Counted from the stretch's first letter, positions 20,251 through 32,193 are shown. The stretch is 39,572 nt of DNA from Hymenopellis radicata (GCA_015501595.1 JADNRX010000476.1:1-39572); one strand, 5' to 3'. Notes: generated by a model from the sequence alone, not told the origin. Program-made: numbers and translations.

Positions 20251-20593
20251 GGATAGCTAGAGCGCATAAATGGCGTGCCTCCTCAATCATACGCTCAGTT
20301 CATCGTCAGATGAATTCTGAAGCACCGGCCCGAAACTTCATCGTACGTTCTGGCCGTGTACATCGATACTATCAGATTATTGAGAGTCCGACTGGGTGCC
20401 GACAGGCGGCGGGGACTCAGCGGCACACCCTCGGCTCTCACGTCGGACTTGCAATAATTTGATGAAGGAGGGATCCCTATAGGGACCCCTCCCCTAAGTC
20501 CAGTCAGATAAACTGCAGCCAGACTGCAGCCTCGTCTATGTTCCTCATTTACCTTTGCTCCCCACACCGTCTGTCTGGAAAAGGCTGATAATC
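20251..20593. other. Promoter region of the dehydrogenase, with hairpin
   Basis: No gene seen. A strong hairpin lies at 20467-20493 with TCCCTATAGGGA at its centre and GGAGGG/CCCTCC arms. A CTGCAGCC direct repeat follows at about 20514-20533. Either could be regulatory. Confidence 0.4.
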
Positions 20594-21618
20594 ATGTTCA
20601 ATGTCCCAGGAATCGCACTCGTCACTGGCGCGGGTTGGTGTTCACTGTTCACCTCTCCCAGATGCCAATCTACTTCTGATATCATCCACCAGGTAGTGGA
20701 ATTGGCCGTGCGACCGCACTAGCGTTTGCCCGTGCAGGTGCAGCAGCCGTCCATCTCGTCGACATCAATCCAGAGAGCCTCGAGGCGGCCTCCGTGGCGG
20801 TCTCCTCCGTCGCAACGAATGCCACATTCAAAACCCTCACTTCTCACACCGACGTTACCAAGGAGGACCAGGTTGTGCAGATGCTCAAGGACACCATGAA
20901 GACCTTTGGCCGGGTCGACTACGCCGCCAACATCGCCGGGGTCAGTGTCCTATTACTTTCAAGCCTCATTGTTCAACGCGCTTCCTTTACCTAGGTCAGC
21001 ACAACGTGCTCTACAACCGCGGACTTGACATCAGCTGAGTACGACCATGTTCACGAGATCAACGCGCGTGGGACGTTTCTGTGTATGCGCGAAGAGCTGC
21101 GTGCGATGCGTTCCCAGGAGCCCGTCGCGCGGATCCCTGGACGTCCTGCCGTGCGCGGGGCGATCACGAATATGAGTTCGATTCTGGGGCATATTGCGCT
21201 TGGTGGCTTTGCGAGTTATGTGGCTAGTAAGCATGCGGTTATTGGGTTGACGAAGACTGCTGGTGGGTGAGTTTCTGACGAGGACTTGGATAGTGAGCTT
21301 ATCGGTATGACTATCAGCTGCTGATCATGCGAGCGATGGGATTCGTGTCAATGCTGTGTGTCCGGGATTTGTGGATACGCCGCTTCTTGGGCGGGATGCG
21401 GCGGGTTCGCCTGAGGCGGCAAAGGCGTTGGCGGCTACCGTGCTACAGAAGGTGAAGTGTCTGTCATGTGCCTTTTGGCGAGAAAGCTGATGGTTGGTTA
21501 TTAGCGGCTGGGAACTCCAGATGAGATTGCGGATATTGTGTTGTTCTTGACAAGCGAGCGTGCTAGTTTTGTTACTGGTTCTTCGTTCGTGGCTGATGGT
21601 GGCCGCATTATTGTATGA
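20594..21618 (+). CDS. Short-chain dehydrogenase/reductase (SDR)
   Basis: NAD(P)-dependent oxidoreductase of the classical SDR type; the substrate cannot be told. Five exons: 20594-20633, 20693-20940, 20995-21262, 21318-21451 and 21505-21618. They give 267 residues, normal for the family. The Rossmann motif TGAGSGIG (residues 11-18) spans the first intron. An acidic residue in VDINPE after strand 2 favours NAD over NADP. Then DVTKEDQV, NIAG (variant of NNAG), the active-site Ser in NMSSIL, Tyr and Lys in YVASK, and the CPGFVDTPLL cofactor loop. The C-terminal GTPDEIADIVLFLTSE...VTGSSFVADGG is typical. The gene begins about 340 bp from the transposon dimer and looks intact. Confidence 0.95.
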
Positions 21619-22078
21619 CTTTGACGCTCATAATGACTGATTCATGATTTTGGCGGTAAGTATCACTGTATGCGTCTATGTAAAATTTGTCAAATTCGCC
21701 AGCGGGTAATGTCGAACTGTTAGTTTCAAAGAACATGCGAATGTGAGTCCGTACCTTCTGCCGAAAGCATGCCAGAATGTTTCTTGAATTCCGGGACACC
21801 GTTTGGGTCACCTTCATTTTGAATTGTAGCGGCTACGTCGTTGAGGCGCGTCGGTGCCGATGTCGAGAGCTGCTCAAAGTCTTGGGTTCAATCTGCATGC
21901 TTTGGCGGCGGCTGCCTACGTCCGACCATCGACCATCGCGCTGAACTCGCTTTTAGTAATTCACTGCCGGGGAATTTGCCCGCGGTGGCAAGCGGCGATA
22001 AAATGTCACGACGCCCTATATGAATTGGCTAGCTATTACACTAAAGTTCGAAGATGAGTTTAATCTTGAGACGAGCGT
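21619..22078. other. Intergenic region, no gene recognised
   Basis: Convergent 3' flanks of the dehydrogenase and deaminase copy B. The last ~45 bp (about 22035-22078) match, inverted, the sequence downstream of deaminase copy A. Confidence 0.45.
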
Positions 22079-22717
22079 CTAGCTTACCATTTTTGTAAAT
22101 AGGCGAATATCAGCCTGCGTCTCGTACAAGCTGGCCCTCGCTTCAGCGACTTTGATGCAGCAGAACGCGCCATCACGTTCGCTCCAGTAAAATATACGCT
22201 TGATACCTGCCCATTCACACCAATCGATACTAAAATAACGCGTAACCATCGGAGCCATTGACGAGCAGAGTACAACTCACCACCTCCAGCAAGGCTTCGC
22301 GCATCCCAATCCGTGTTTTTTCGTCCTCACGACGTACAAATCAGCGCCGACAATCCTCTTATCACGTCCATAAAAGACGCTGTTGTTTTCGTTTTCGCGG
22401 CTGTGCTGGATCCGGTTGAACCTGCTGCCTGAAGGGAGGAGCCCTGCCACCAGTCAAGTTGAAGATGGCGTGCATCTCTGCGTGCATGGAGACGGGGCGG
22501 CCAAAGGCGGTGGCGATGGTGAGCTCGTCGTAGTGGGTGCGCTGGTGGTTATACCCGGTAGATATTATCTTGCCGCCCTTGACGATGATGGAGCCGAGTG
22601 TGAAGGACATGGGGGACTGCGATGCAGTTAGGATGAGCGGTGAAAAAGGGTGGTACAACACACCTTGGACGCTGCCTGGATACACTGCGAAAGATAAAAC
22701 TGCGACTTGTTATGCAT
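22079..22717 (-). pseudogene. Cytidine/dCMP deaminase-like gene, copy B (better preserved)
   Basis: Inverted paralogue of copy A. Exons: 22717-22664, 22616-22281 and 22229-22079. It keeps SPMSFTLGSIIVKGGKIIS, GYNHQRTHYDE, SMHAEMHAI (HAE zinc/catalytic site), then YGRDKRIVGADLYVVRTKK, KPCWRC...WCEWAGIKR (PCxxC) and the full tail ARASLYETQADIRLFTKM that copy A lost. As in copy A, the HAE half and the PCxxC half are one frame apart (exon 2 is 336 nt), with the change somewhere in the linker after PPFRQQVQ. In-frame stops just upstream fix the first usable Met at 22717. Relatives usually have a longer linker here. It may be inactive, or a small unseen intron may restore the frame. Confidence 0.72.
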
Positions 22718-22959
22718 GACTGGCTCGTCGTCGTTATCTTACTATCGTCCGTCGTTGCAATGAATGGTGGTGGTGGTGGTGAAAACGGCGTCAGGTCCCG
22801 AATGCAGGTTGCGGATGCCTTCCGATTAGGCAAGAATCCAACATCCGCAGCTTCCGCAGGCTTTCCGATCAAAGCTTTCATCATCGACAATTACGCTGTA
22901 CAGTATTTACACCGCAATCTGTGTGCACTGCTCGCATACTACGGCCACTCCATCCGTCC
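22718..22959. other. Upstream region of deaminase copy B
   Basis: Contains a (GGT)n stretch near 22767-22781. No gene recognised. Confidence 0.4.
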
Positions 22960-24530
22960 TTTATTCTTCTCCAGAGTCCGAGTCGGATTCGGAGTCCGAG
23001 AGCTCCCAGCTACGCGCCGTACTGTTGGTGATATCTACTAAGAGACGATCGTGAGTATCCCATCGTCTGAGTCGGTTTACGAGACTATTGGTGATACGCG
23101 ACTGGGCTGTCCGCCGCTCCGTGGCAGCCTCCGGGACTCGAAGAACTGCATCGGGGCAGGAAGACGTCCTGGAATATGAGCAGGTACAAAACACTTAGTG
23201 TGTCTGCCCCGTTATCGTGGCTCAGGAAAGCCTAGGCTGTAGCCCGTGTAATTCCTTGCCTATCTCCTTGAGCTTGTTGTCTAAGTTCGACCAGCTCAGG
23301 ATGTACTCTGCACAGGAGGATGGCATGTTCTGGTGACTCCACCTTCTCAGAACACAGCCGACACAGGCTTTCCGTCCGAGGGACGAAAACGTAGTGACTA
23401 TCTTCCCGCCGCAATCGTTCCAGCGCGAGTGGGTGGTCCGACAGCAGTAGGCGTGTGAGGGCCTTCCTGTGCTTGGCGACCCGCAGGTGAAGGTAGTGCC
23501 GCACGGCTATAGTCCTGTGCTTCGCCGGCTGAGGATGTGGCGTCCGTGTAGCAGGTACGTGCGGTAGGTTGAATCGATTTTGAACTGAAGCCAGCCTTGT
23601 GCTAGGTTCTCGGGGGCCTTTATCATCGCATCTACCGTTGTCGCTGTTAGCGTACTGATGTCAGCGGGTATCCGAAGCAGCACTGGGATATCAGTCCCGA
23701 TGGGCCGGTCCAGGTTCAACGTTGGCGATTGCTTTCTCGAGGTCCGTTAGCCAAGACTTTTGCGACTGTGCCCTCATGACTCTGCAGGTGTCAATCCCCA
23801 AACCTACGTATTGCGATTTAGGATTAAGCTGCTTCTGAAGATATCGCAGTACTTACCATGATCACTAGCGGTAGGGGAGTGGGATGAGCCCCAGTTCAGT
23901 GAAAAGAGGTGCAATCATAGACCGATTATTCACGCCCAGCAGCCTTCGTAGGACCATTAGCTGTACGTCGTAGAGCTCCTTTAGCAATTCCGGTGAGGCA
24001 TCAGGACTGACATCCGTACCACTGATCAGGTATCTTCAGGTATGGATCAATGCAGGTCATGTAGAGCAGACGCCCTTGAACGGGCGGTAGCGACCCAATC
24101 ACGCGTTCCAAGGAGAATATACTGTGTATGCGGCTTTCAGTCCGTGCCATATTTGCGTAGTGCTGCGCGAAAATGTCTCTGTGGATGTTCGTGATTGTGA
24201 GACCGACATACTTATGTCAGTACGTGCCGTGCGATACTTCAAGAGTATTTTTCCTAGTCGTAGCACTGGCAGCATCGAGGGAGGCTTCTTGCTGTGCATC
24301 ATTACCCACGATTTTGAGGCGTTAGACTGGAGCAGCTCTTCGTGCCAAGAATCGTGGGGTGGTGGTGTTGCTGACCCCGATCCAATCATCACAATACTAG
24401 TAACTGAAGCTCCCTCGGCCCAAGTCACCGACGTTATTGCCACTCTATCAGCGATGCGTCTATTCCTGGTTCGCGTTCCCTTTCTTCAATGCATCAGGCT
24501 CAAATTGATGCATCCCTCAATATGAGTGAC
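22960..24530 (-). pseudogene. Decayed LINE reverse-transcriptase, C-terminal half
   Basis: Read from right to left, fragments in several frames follow the order of a basidiomycete non-LTR retrotransposon ORF2 end: SRSTTQIWHGLKAAY, a KELYDVQLMVLRRLLGVNNR segment near 23935-24000, ENLAQGWLQFKIDSTYRTYLL, VRHYLHLRVAKHRKALTRLL, the zinc-knuckle-like CRLCSEKVESPEHAILLC, and a Ser/Asp/Glu-rich tail (SDSESDSDSGEE). Frames shift at least four times, so it is dead. It is related to 7748-8283 but retains about 1 kb more at its 5' side. Confidence 0.82.
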
Positions 24531-24765
24531 GCAGCTGGCGAATGCTCTCTCGACAGCCCGACTCTGGTTTGACATGTACTTCAACCTGACCAGTGGATCG
24601 TGGACATAAAGTACCAAATGGATGTATCTCACGCACGTTCGTCCCAGATCGCTTTATTTTTGTCGCGTCTTTCTCCTTCTGGCTAACTGAAGAATTGAAG
24701 CCAGTACCTACTATGAGTCCCAAATACACATTACTACTAGTACAACATGAACACAGAGAGCAAGT

Positions 24766-25178
24766 TCAAATCAAACGGCACGTCAAGAACGCAATAATCC
24801 CCGCGAAACCAGACAGATTGTCCTGTGGGCCGTAGTCTATCTCTCCGAACGACTCCCGGCTGCCTGCATAGACGCCATATAGCCCGTTGGTGGTATATTC
24901 GACGGCGTAGTCAAAGTCATCCGCGCCTGGGACTGATTTTACTGTATGAAAGCGTGAATTTTGCGTTGAGAATGAGGAAGGACGGCGTACGGGGCGTTGT
25001 CATCGTTGGGCTCTGGCTTGAACGGGTCTTTCTGGCGCGTCGAGTCCGCGTCTTGCGCGGTCTCTTGTTTGGTGGGGAACTTTCCGCGTTCAAAGACGCT
25101 TTGCCTATGGGGGACCGTGTCACTGAGAGTGAGCAGACAGCGAGGGTGTTACTTGCCGCCTGAAGCTGACCCGTTCAT
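24766..25178 (-). CDS. Small unrecognised gene, frame break near its middle
   Basis: Exon 1 (25178-25153) encodes MNGSASGGK and splices in phase through a 48-bp intron (donor GTAACA, acceptor CATAG) to an exon from 25104 that reads QSVFERGKFPTKQETAQDAD, KDPFKPEPNDDNAPYAVLPH, SQRKIHAFIQ, then stop. Immediately after, in another frame, comes an equally convincing stretch, GADDFDYAVEYTTNGLYGVY, FGEIDYGPQDNLSGFAG, ending IIAFLTCRLI at 24766. The parts look like one protein of about 120 residues interrupted near 24936-24944. If the break is real, the product is only 62 residues. No family recognised. Confidence 0.5.
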
Positions 25179-26594
25179 AGTCGACCTCTCCAAGTCATAC
25201 GCAGCGAGTCACTGCGAGAGAGGCCTGACAGACCTGGGTAAGCTAGACGAAAGAATGGCTACGCACACTCCGGTTGTACAGGAGCCTGGAGACTGGAAGA
25301 TGCACGTTCGTTACTCGGCTACGTCATTGACAAGCGCCTACAGGTTTCGTCATCGCGTTGGGCTGGCTATACATCGGTAGGTCTCTGTTTGACAAGGTGT
25401 GGCCAGGAGTGTAAGAATCCTAGTGAGATGAAGAGACAGGGAAGAGAGCAGTTGTAATGAAATTGGGAAAATCTAAATATGTAGGTTCGGTCCAAGTCGG
25501 TGATTGGCTGCCCTTGTTTGGATGCCGGCTTGTGAAAAGGTACGCCGAAACAGCCCATCAAATCTGACCTCTGCCACGGTTGTTCTCCAGCTCTCCCAAC
25601 GGTCTTCAGGAACACCTTAATGACTTCGATGGATGGTGCCACGAAGAGGTGCTCCAGTCTAACGCGTCATGATCACACAGCAATCTTTCCATCCGAATGT
25701 TGGTGGGAGAAATATGCTTTCGATATAGGGTAACAATCATCTGAAATGCTCCGATTTTCCATTGATCTACTGTGTGTCAAGTGATATTGCCCATTGCACT
25801 GAAGTTGGTTCACGGTCCTAGATTTATAGCTCTCTCAGGACCTGTAGCACTCAAGCGGTTTTTGGTATCTTATCTAAGTGAATCTATTAAACATTTTTGC
25901 CTATTTACCATTAGGTTTGAGCTCGTACTTGTTACTCGACGGGCGTAGTTTGAGACCGGCTCCCGGTCCGAGCTCCGAACCTACATACTAAGGTGGCAGT
26001 GCTAGACTTTGCCTCCGAATCCAACACGAACGTTCACGGGCGCCTTGTTGACCGCGAGCATGACAAGAAAAGCTCCACTTGAGGAATAATTCGACAACCT
26101 TTTCGGTTTACCGCTCCCGCGTCCTCTTGAGCTCTTGGCCACTTTACCCCAGCCCGGACTTTTTGGCAATCAACCTGTCATACGCGACTCTGGATTGGCT
26201 CCTGGTCTTTGCTGCGCAGCAACGATCCTCTCGGATCGGCGGATGCTCAACTGAGTTTGGCTGCATCCAACATGCACGCCCTGCTGCGCTTACCTACCCC
26301 GGATTTGTTCTCGTACTGCCTCGCAGCGCGCCAAGTTCTTCGGTCTAGCTCGCAGTGGGACGAAAGTTATTATTTAGAGGTTTTGAAGCGCTGCGAGAAG
26401 GGCGTACACCCTGTTCCAGGTATTTTTAAAGTCTTGGTATGCGCAACATCAACTATTTCCGTCGATACAAATACAATGCCGCGCGATCAATTCCTACATA
26501 GCCTCGACGGATCAGGTCCCTTGCTTCTTTGCGTATCTACGATCGTAGCGTCGACATATAAAGGTACGTGTACGTCTTGTCAATCCTTACAGCT
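25179..26594. other. 1.4-kb region without a recognised gene, with TATA box
   Basis: Open frames at 25367-25642 (minus), 26079-26348 and 26209-26598 (plus) show no domain. A TATA element (ACATATAAAGG, about 26554-26564) lies about 35 bp upstream of the b561 gene start. Confidence 0.4.
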
Positions 26595-28249
26595 ATGACA
26601 CCACTCCTTTGGTTTTTTTCTTTAGCGCTCGGTGCGCTCGCCAGCCCACAGCATTCACGCGATGTACATGTGAGGCGGTCTCTCGTCTAGATCTACCCAA
26701 TGTCTCACTTCGCGTTTTGCTCCCTAGGATTTGCTAGCGAGGCAGTCTTCCAATACAACGTCGACTGGGGACTCTCAATGCAGCAGAGTGTGTTGTTACT
26801 CTCAACCTTCTTCGACTGTAGCTGACTGCCAACAGTACATGTGCATAACAGCCCTCGTCAACGATACAACCGTTGAATGCACGTTCTGCTTCATTTTCCC
26901 GTGGCGCAGGACGTGCTGACCGTTTGCGCAGATCAACTAGCTTCCCGAGGAGGCAGAGAGGCTGGATGGATGGCGATGTACGGGTTCCCCGTTCAACTCG
27001 GCCTGTCCGCATTACTGATGTCTTGTAGGGGATTTGGAACGGAGATGGTCGGCTCGCCCATGGTCATCATGTGGAAAAACAGCGACGGCACCTTCACAAT
27101 CTCGCAGCGCGAAGCCACAGCTGAAGTGCAGCCTGCTGTTGTCTCCAGTCCTCCTCGTGTTGCGACCCTTCAAAGCACACTCAGCTCCGTACGTTGTTTG
27201 CCTCATGGAGATGGAGAAACTGACTCGTCGCTTACAGGCGTCTGGCACGGATGCCACGTTTGTTTTTACTATTGATGTGAGGATTGCGGGCGACTGTGCA
27301 TTGCATCGCTTATTTCTTGTTTTAGGCCAATGGCGACACTCAACAAGACATCATATACGCCTTTGGAAGTGTCAACCCCGGATCGTCTACTTCCGATGCG
27401 GACTTTACGCAGCATCTCGATGCTGGGTCACTGCAACTGAACCTCGCCGGGACGGTTGACACGTCTTCGACCGGGAGCACCGGATCCAGTGCAGCTTCGG
27501 GCGATCCGCCATTGCGGTCGTATGAGCGTCTTATCGTGGCGCATGGGATTGTATGCACTGTTGGGTTCCTGCTTCTCCTACCGTTTGGATCCCTGTTGGC
27601 GAGGTACTTGAGGACGTTTACGCCGACGTGGTATACGGGGCACTGGATATCGCAGTTCGCTCTTGGTAGGTCATCATCACGCGGAATTTTTGGGGACCGG
27701 TCTTGATCAGCTTTGATTTTAGCCGGGCCTGTTATTATAACGGGAGTCGCGTTGGGGATTGCGAGTGTGGCGAACGCTGGGGCGGTACATCTTGACGACG
27801 ATCACAAGGTGTGTTAATGCCGTTTGTGTCTTATCAAACGCTTACGACGTCTTTTCGTAGAAATGGGGTGTGGCTATTTTCGTATTGTACTTTGTGCAGT
27901 GCGGGCTTGGGGCTGTTATTCATTGGTTCAAGCCCAAGGGCAGTACAGGACGCCCACCGCAGAATTATCTTCATGCGCTTATGGGGTTGATCCTCATCGG
28001 GCTTGCGTTTTATCAAGTACGGTCGGGATATGATGACGAGTGGCCGGAGGCGACTGGTCGTGACCCGCTGCCGAATGGGGTGGATATTGTGTTCTGGATT
28101 TGGGTGGCGGTGCGTTATTTCCTTTCATTTACCAAATGCCTTTGTCTCATAACGAATGGCAGATTGTCCCAGTACTGTACATTGCGGGTTTATTGCTATT
28201 CCTGCGTAAACAGTATCGGCAAGAGGCTGAGGCGAGGAAAGGTCAATAG
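26595..28249 (+). CDS. DOMON-domain/cytochrome b561 membrane protein
   Basis: Predicted membrane heme protein that moves electrons across a membrane, with an extracellular DOMON heme-binding domain like that of cellobiose dehydrogenase, followed by a cytochrome b561 core. Exon 1 (26595-26669) encodes a signal peptide, MTPLLWFFSLALGALAS. A Ser/Thr/Cys-rich segment follows. DOMON: MCITALVNDTTVE, GWMAMGFGTEMVGSPMVIMW, FTIDANGDTQQDIIYAFGSV. A Ser/Thr/Gly linker, then b561 with conserved helix histidines: RLIVAHGIVCTVGFLLLLPF, GHWISQFALAG, GVAIFVLYFVQCGLGAVIHW, NYLHALMGLILIGLAFY, FWIWVAIVPVLYIAGLLFL. Nine or so exons, most in perfect phase. The joint before GWMAM is one frame off because of a doubled GGAT (26964-26971). 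A TATA box lies upstream. Confidence 0.9.
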
Positions 28250-29338
28250 GTGGACCAGTCCTTCCTTACGTTTTTGTAGAAACATGCCTCGCGACGCACC
28301 ACCTCGTTGTGTAGCTCTAGAAGTTGACGGACCTAGTACTCTAATATTCACACTCCATGTCGAACATAACTGTATACCTTACATATTTTATTTGTCCTCG
28401 AGGGGACTGGCTGAAATACCACTACTAAGTACTACGATTGAAAGGTCTCACGAGCACTCGCTACGTTCCATCAACAACGAGAACCAAACACCGAATATGG
28501 GTGAACAATTCCTATGCTAGTACTCCCCATTACGTTGGACGGATTTTCCTTGGAAGAGGATACTGAATCGATTCTTCATTATTTCAATGGCCGGCGAAGA
28601 GTCTCCGTGAGCGTTAAACTTTTTGCTAGCTTGGAAAATGCGAGGAACGAGCATGCACTAAGCGTAAGATAAGTTAGTTATGAGAAAGAGGAGCCTGCGA
28701 TTCCAAGCCGGCACGTGGACCGTAGTTTGATCGTGATCGCGGGCGTTGGACGCGCATTGGCTGCTGCTCTTCGCGTCCATCTGTCCTAATCCCGACTGCA
28801 CTCAGTGCACTGGGATATTTTCAGCTTTTGCCCACCCTCCTCTGCCCTTTTTGTTTGCCCGCTACGCGTGGCTGATCCGTTCTCGTCCCCTTCTTGTCCG
28901 TACGCGCGTTCGTTTTGGCCGCCGGTCACGTGTCCTTCCCGCTCCTGTTTCCGAGCCCGCTTCCCGAATCCCGACCCCGCCTGGGCAGGCGGCTGGCACC
29001 AACTCACCCGCAACCCACACTCTCATTGTCTTTGGGACTTATCTCTCTGACTGACATTGCGTCCACAAGGACCATAAACTCTCTGGACTAACTTATCGTG
29101 GTTCTATCTCTCATGTTGTGTAATGCACTGCTTAAATGGTGAGATCCAGGCTCTTCAGCATGCCATCAACACCGTGACCTAACAAACCCCAGCTTCCCCG
29201 CGCCGGAGCCGTCCCCATGTGGCACGCGCCCTGTCGTAATCTTATGGCCGGTGACAATGATCACCTGAAATGGCCTCTTGATCTCGTGTTGATATATGAT
29301 GCAGACCTTGCCTCTTCATTTTCCCCAGATTCCTCTCC
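28250..29338. other. 1.1-kb intergenic region
   Basis: No gene recognised. It probably holds the 3' UTR of the b561 gene and the promoter of the transcription factor. Frames at 28746-29054 (plus) and the opposing minus frame look like shadows. Confidence 0.4.
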
Positions 29339-32193
29339 ATGCTTCCCTTGACAAACCGTACCGAATCCAGGAAACGCCGGCGGGGCAGCGATGGTAACAG
29401 CGGCAGACTGCCGAAGCGCGGAAAGTATGCGTGTACGGCTTGTCGGAGGTCGAAGAGCAAGTGTGACGGCGAGGTATGTCGGTTGTTGTTGTTGTTGTGC
29501 GTTCAGTCGGCTGATAACGTGGTAGTCACCGTGTAGGAGATGTCAGTTGAACGACATATCCTGTGTCTTTGCGAAGACGGGCAGTGAGAACCTTACTGCC
29601 GCCCTTGTCAGCCTTGAGTAAGTCTCGAGAAAGCGCTACTAGTTGCCTTCTCACGCGTCTGTAGGCGGATATCTCGATTTGAGGAGCAATACGTGGTCCG
29701 TATCTGTGCGCCACGCATGCCACCTCCCAATTAAATAACTCGTACTTTAGGCTATGCAAAGCAACATGACCGCCATGGTCTCTTCTCTTAACCAGATACT
29801 ATCAATACTTCAGACGCGTGGCGGGTCCTCCTTTACACCCTCCAATGTAGCTCCAACAACAACGGAACAGAATCCACATCGCGAGCAGGAGCAAACATTT
29901 CCTCCTCTTCCCGGCTTCGCGCCTCCAGTAAGCCACCTCGCGATCATGTCGATCCTCCTAACCCCCTTCCAGCCACGCATTTACGGGTCCTACGGAATCG
30001 CACCAAGCACCACGCCATCAGATGACGAGGACGAAATCCCACTCCCCAGCCTTGCGCTTAATGCCCCCATCGAAGCCCTGCAAGGACTCGCCAATGCAGC
30101 GCTTGCGCGGAATAATCCCACAACCTCCAGGTGACTGATTTTCGCGGCGCGCCAGTCTCGTGCCACTCATCCACGGCTCCGTAGAAAATCCACGCAGGCC
30201 AAGCCTGCCCCAGCATTCCCCCATGTCGTCGAAAAGGTCACATGGACGTGCATATTGAGTTCTCAGGTCTAACGTTTCCTACAGGGCCTTGTTACTGACT
30301 CGGAAGCGCGAGAACTCTATCATATGTTTGTCCAACCATCACTTAGTGTGGCTCATTCATATTCATTTTGATTTTAGTTTTTTCGCAGGTTGCCACCTCT
30401 TTATCCCCGTGTTTGATCCAACGTACGATACGTACGAGAGCCTCATGGATCGCACTCCTTGGACGTTTGACGCCATATTGGCTATCGCGAGTAAGATTCG
30501 CAGCGGGAGTGGGCCGATGACCCAAACTTTCCATGCCTGCTTGGCGGAAGCCCAGGGTATTGCACGGTCTTCACTGTTTGGGCCAGTCGTTCGAAAGGAA
30601 GCTGTACAAGGTAGGTCGAAGCTATCTTTTGGGAGTGCACAACTAAATCATTCGCCAGGCATGTTGTTATTGGCTGCTTGGAGCACGAACGCCTGGCTTC
30701 CAAGCGGTCATGCAGTTCATATGGCACTGGACCTTGGACTACATCACGCCTTGGAGAAACTTGCGAATACCAGCAAGACAAGATCAAAGGAGGAAGAGCG
30801 TGATTTAGGTATGGTTGTGTCTTTTAAACAACCTGTGTCCATATTGTTTACGGCCCTTCGCAGTGATTTCAGCCCGTATCTGGCTCTGTGTGTATTGGTT
30901 CAGTCACCAGTGAGTACCAACTTCACCGTATGCTGGATAACTTCTAATAGCGGTCCATAGAATGAACTTGAGAACCGGAAGACCGGTGGTTTTACGACAG
31001 GAGAGCCTCATCCGACATTGTCGTATACTGTTGAGTCATCCAATGGTGTCTCCGACCGACCTTCGACTTGTCGCCCAAGTGGAGTTGATTTCTCAGAAGA
31101 GTATGTACAAGCTTTCGCCTCTGTCACTCCTACTGACCATGCCATAGCCGAAATCTATGAGACTTTAGCCCCATTGAAAGGTCGGATCAATGACAATACA
31201 CTCGCCTTCATCAAGGAAGCGAATGTGGGGCTTGACGACTGGTTTCAGGACTTTGACGGTCTACATCGTAAGCGGCGTTCAATGCTATTCAGTCATAATA
31301 TACTGAATTCTCGGCAAAGACCTGATCAAGGACGAGCACTCTCTACTTCGGAACTTCCTGGCTGGCGAACTGCATTTCACGAAACTGTGGCTTGTTTGTG
31401 TTGCGTTGATGGGCGTGAACTGCAGCACCATGTCGTTCCAGCAGCGGGAAGTGGCGTTCCAGGCGAAGGAGGCGGCGATGAATTTTATACAGATATTCCT
31501 GACTCGGGAATGCCGGTAAGCCTTTCCACCACCGTTTCACTCGAGGACTATTGTTGATAATAGAGACTCCAGTGCTGCTCTAAGATACGCCGCGCACGAT
31601 ACCCTGATGATCACGGCCTTTTCTGGCGTCTTCATTCTGAAGATGGTGAACTTGTTCCCAGCGGAATTGGACGTGTTTGCGATAACCAGCGAGGTTGTTC
31701 AATTGGTCGAACATCTATCGTCGATCGCTGCAGAAAGGTGCGTTGGATCCTCCACGGAAAGGTCCATGTTAACAGTAGTGTCCCGACACAGATATGCTCT
31801 CCCTTTGCGCATTATGCTTGCGTATCTCCGAAGAAAGGAAACCGTGAGGGATAGCATCCTGCCGCCCATTTTGACGTCGCTTTCCACTTCGTACGAGAAG
31901 ATCGCGGTCAAGCAGTCGGACCTGAACGTTTTCGTAACGCCGGCCTTTACTATGGAGGAGCTCGGTTTTCTGCCGCCGAGATCTGGCTCGGTTATTGCAC
32001 ATTCTTCCGTCCCAACGTGGCTTCAAGAAAAGGTGTGTACTTTTAGCAACGTTGTTAGACACGAGTGCTGATAAGAGCGCAGAGCTTGACGGATCTCGGG
32101 CTCCCAGCGAATGGGCTGGACGGTATCTTCATCGAAGTGCGTGGTGCGGATGGATGGACTGGTGACTTTTTGGCTACGCCCGATGCATGGTAG
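29339..32193 (+). CDS. Zn2Cys6 fungal transcription factor
   Basis: Nuclear DNA-binding regulator. The binuclear zinc cluster is split by an intron (29482-29536): ACTACRRSKSKCDGEVC then RRCQLNDISC, giving C32, C35, C42, C47, C50 and C57 (x2-x6-x4-x2-x6). Only the phase-2 donor after TCG restores this motif. A basic linker precedes it (RKRRRG). A short helical segment follows (RISRFEEQY...MQSNMTAMVSSLNQILSIL). The middle region FFAGCHLFIPVFDPTYDTYE, DRTPWTFDAILAIASKIRSG, MLLLAAWSTNAWLPSGHAVH, MALDLGLHHALEKLA resembles the fungal_trans region of factors annotated as PrtT-like protease regulators. That comparison is from memory and weak. Further exons run to LTDLGLPANGLDGIF and the stop at 32193. 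It converges with the permease gene. Confidence 0.88.

Noticed and set aside
26209..26598. 129-codon frame upstream of the b561 gene
   Set aside because: Runs through the TATA box and across the start of the b561 gene; no recognised domain.
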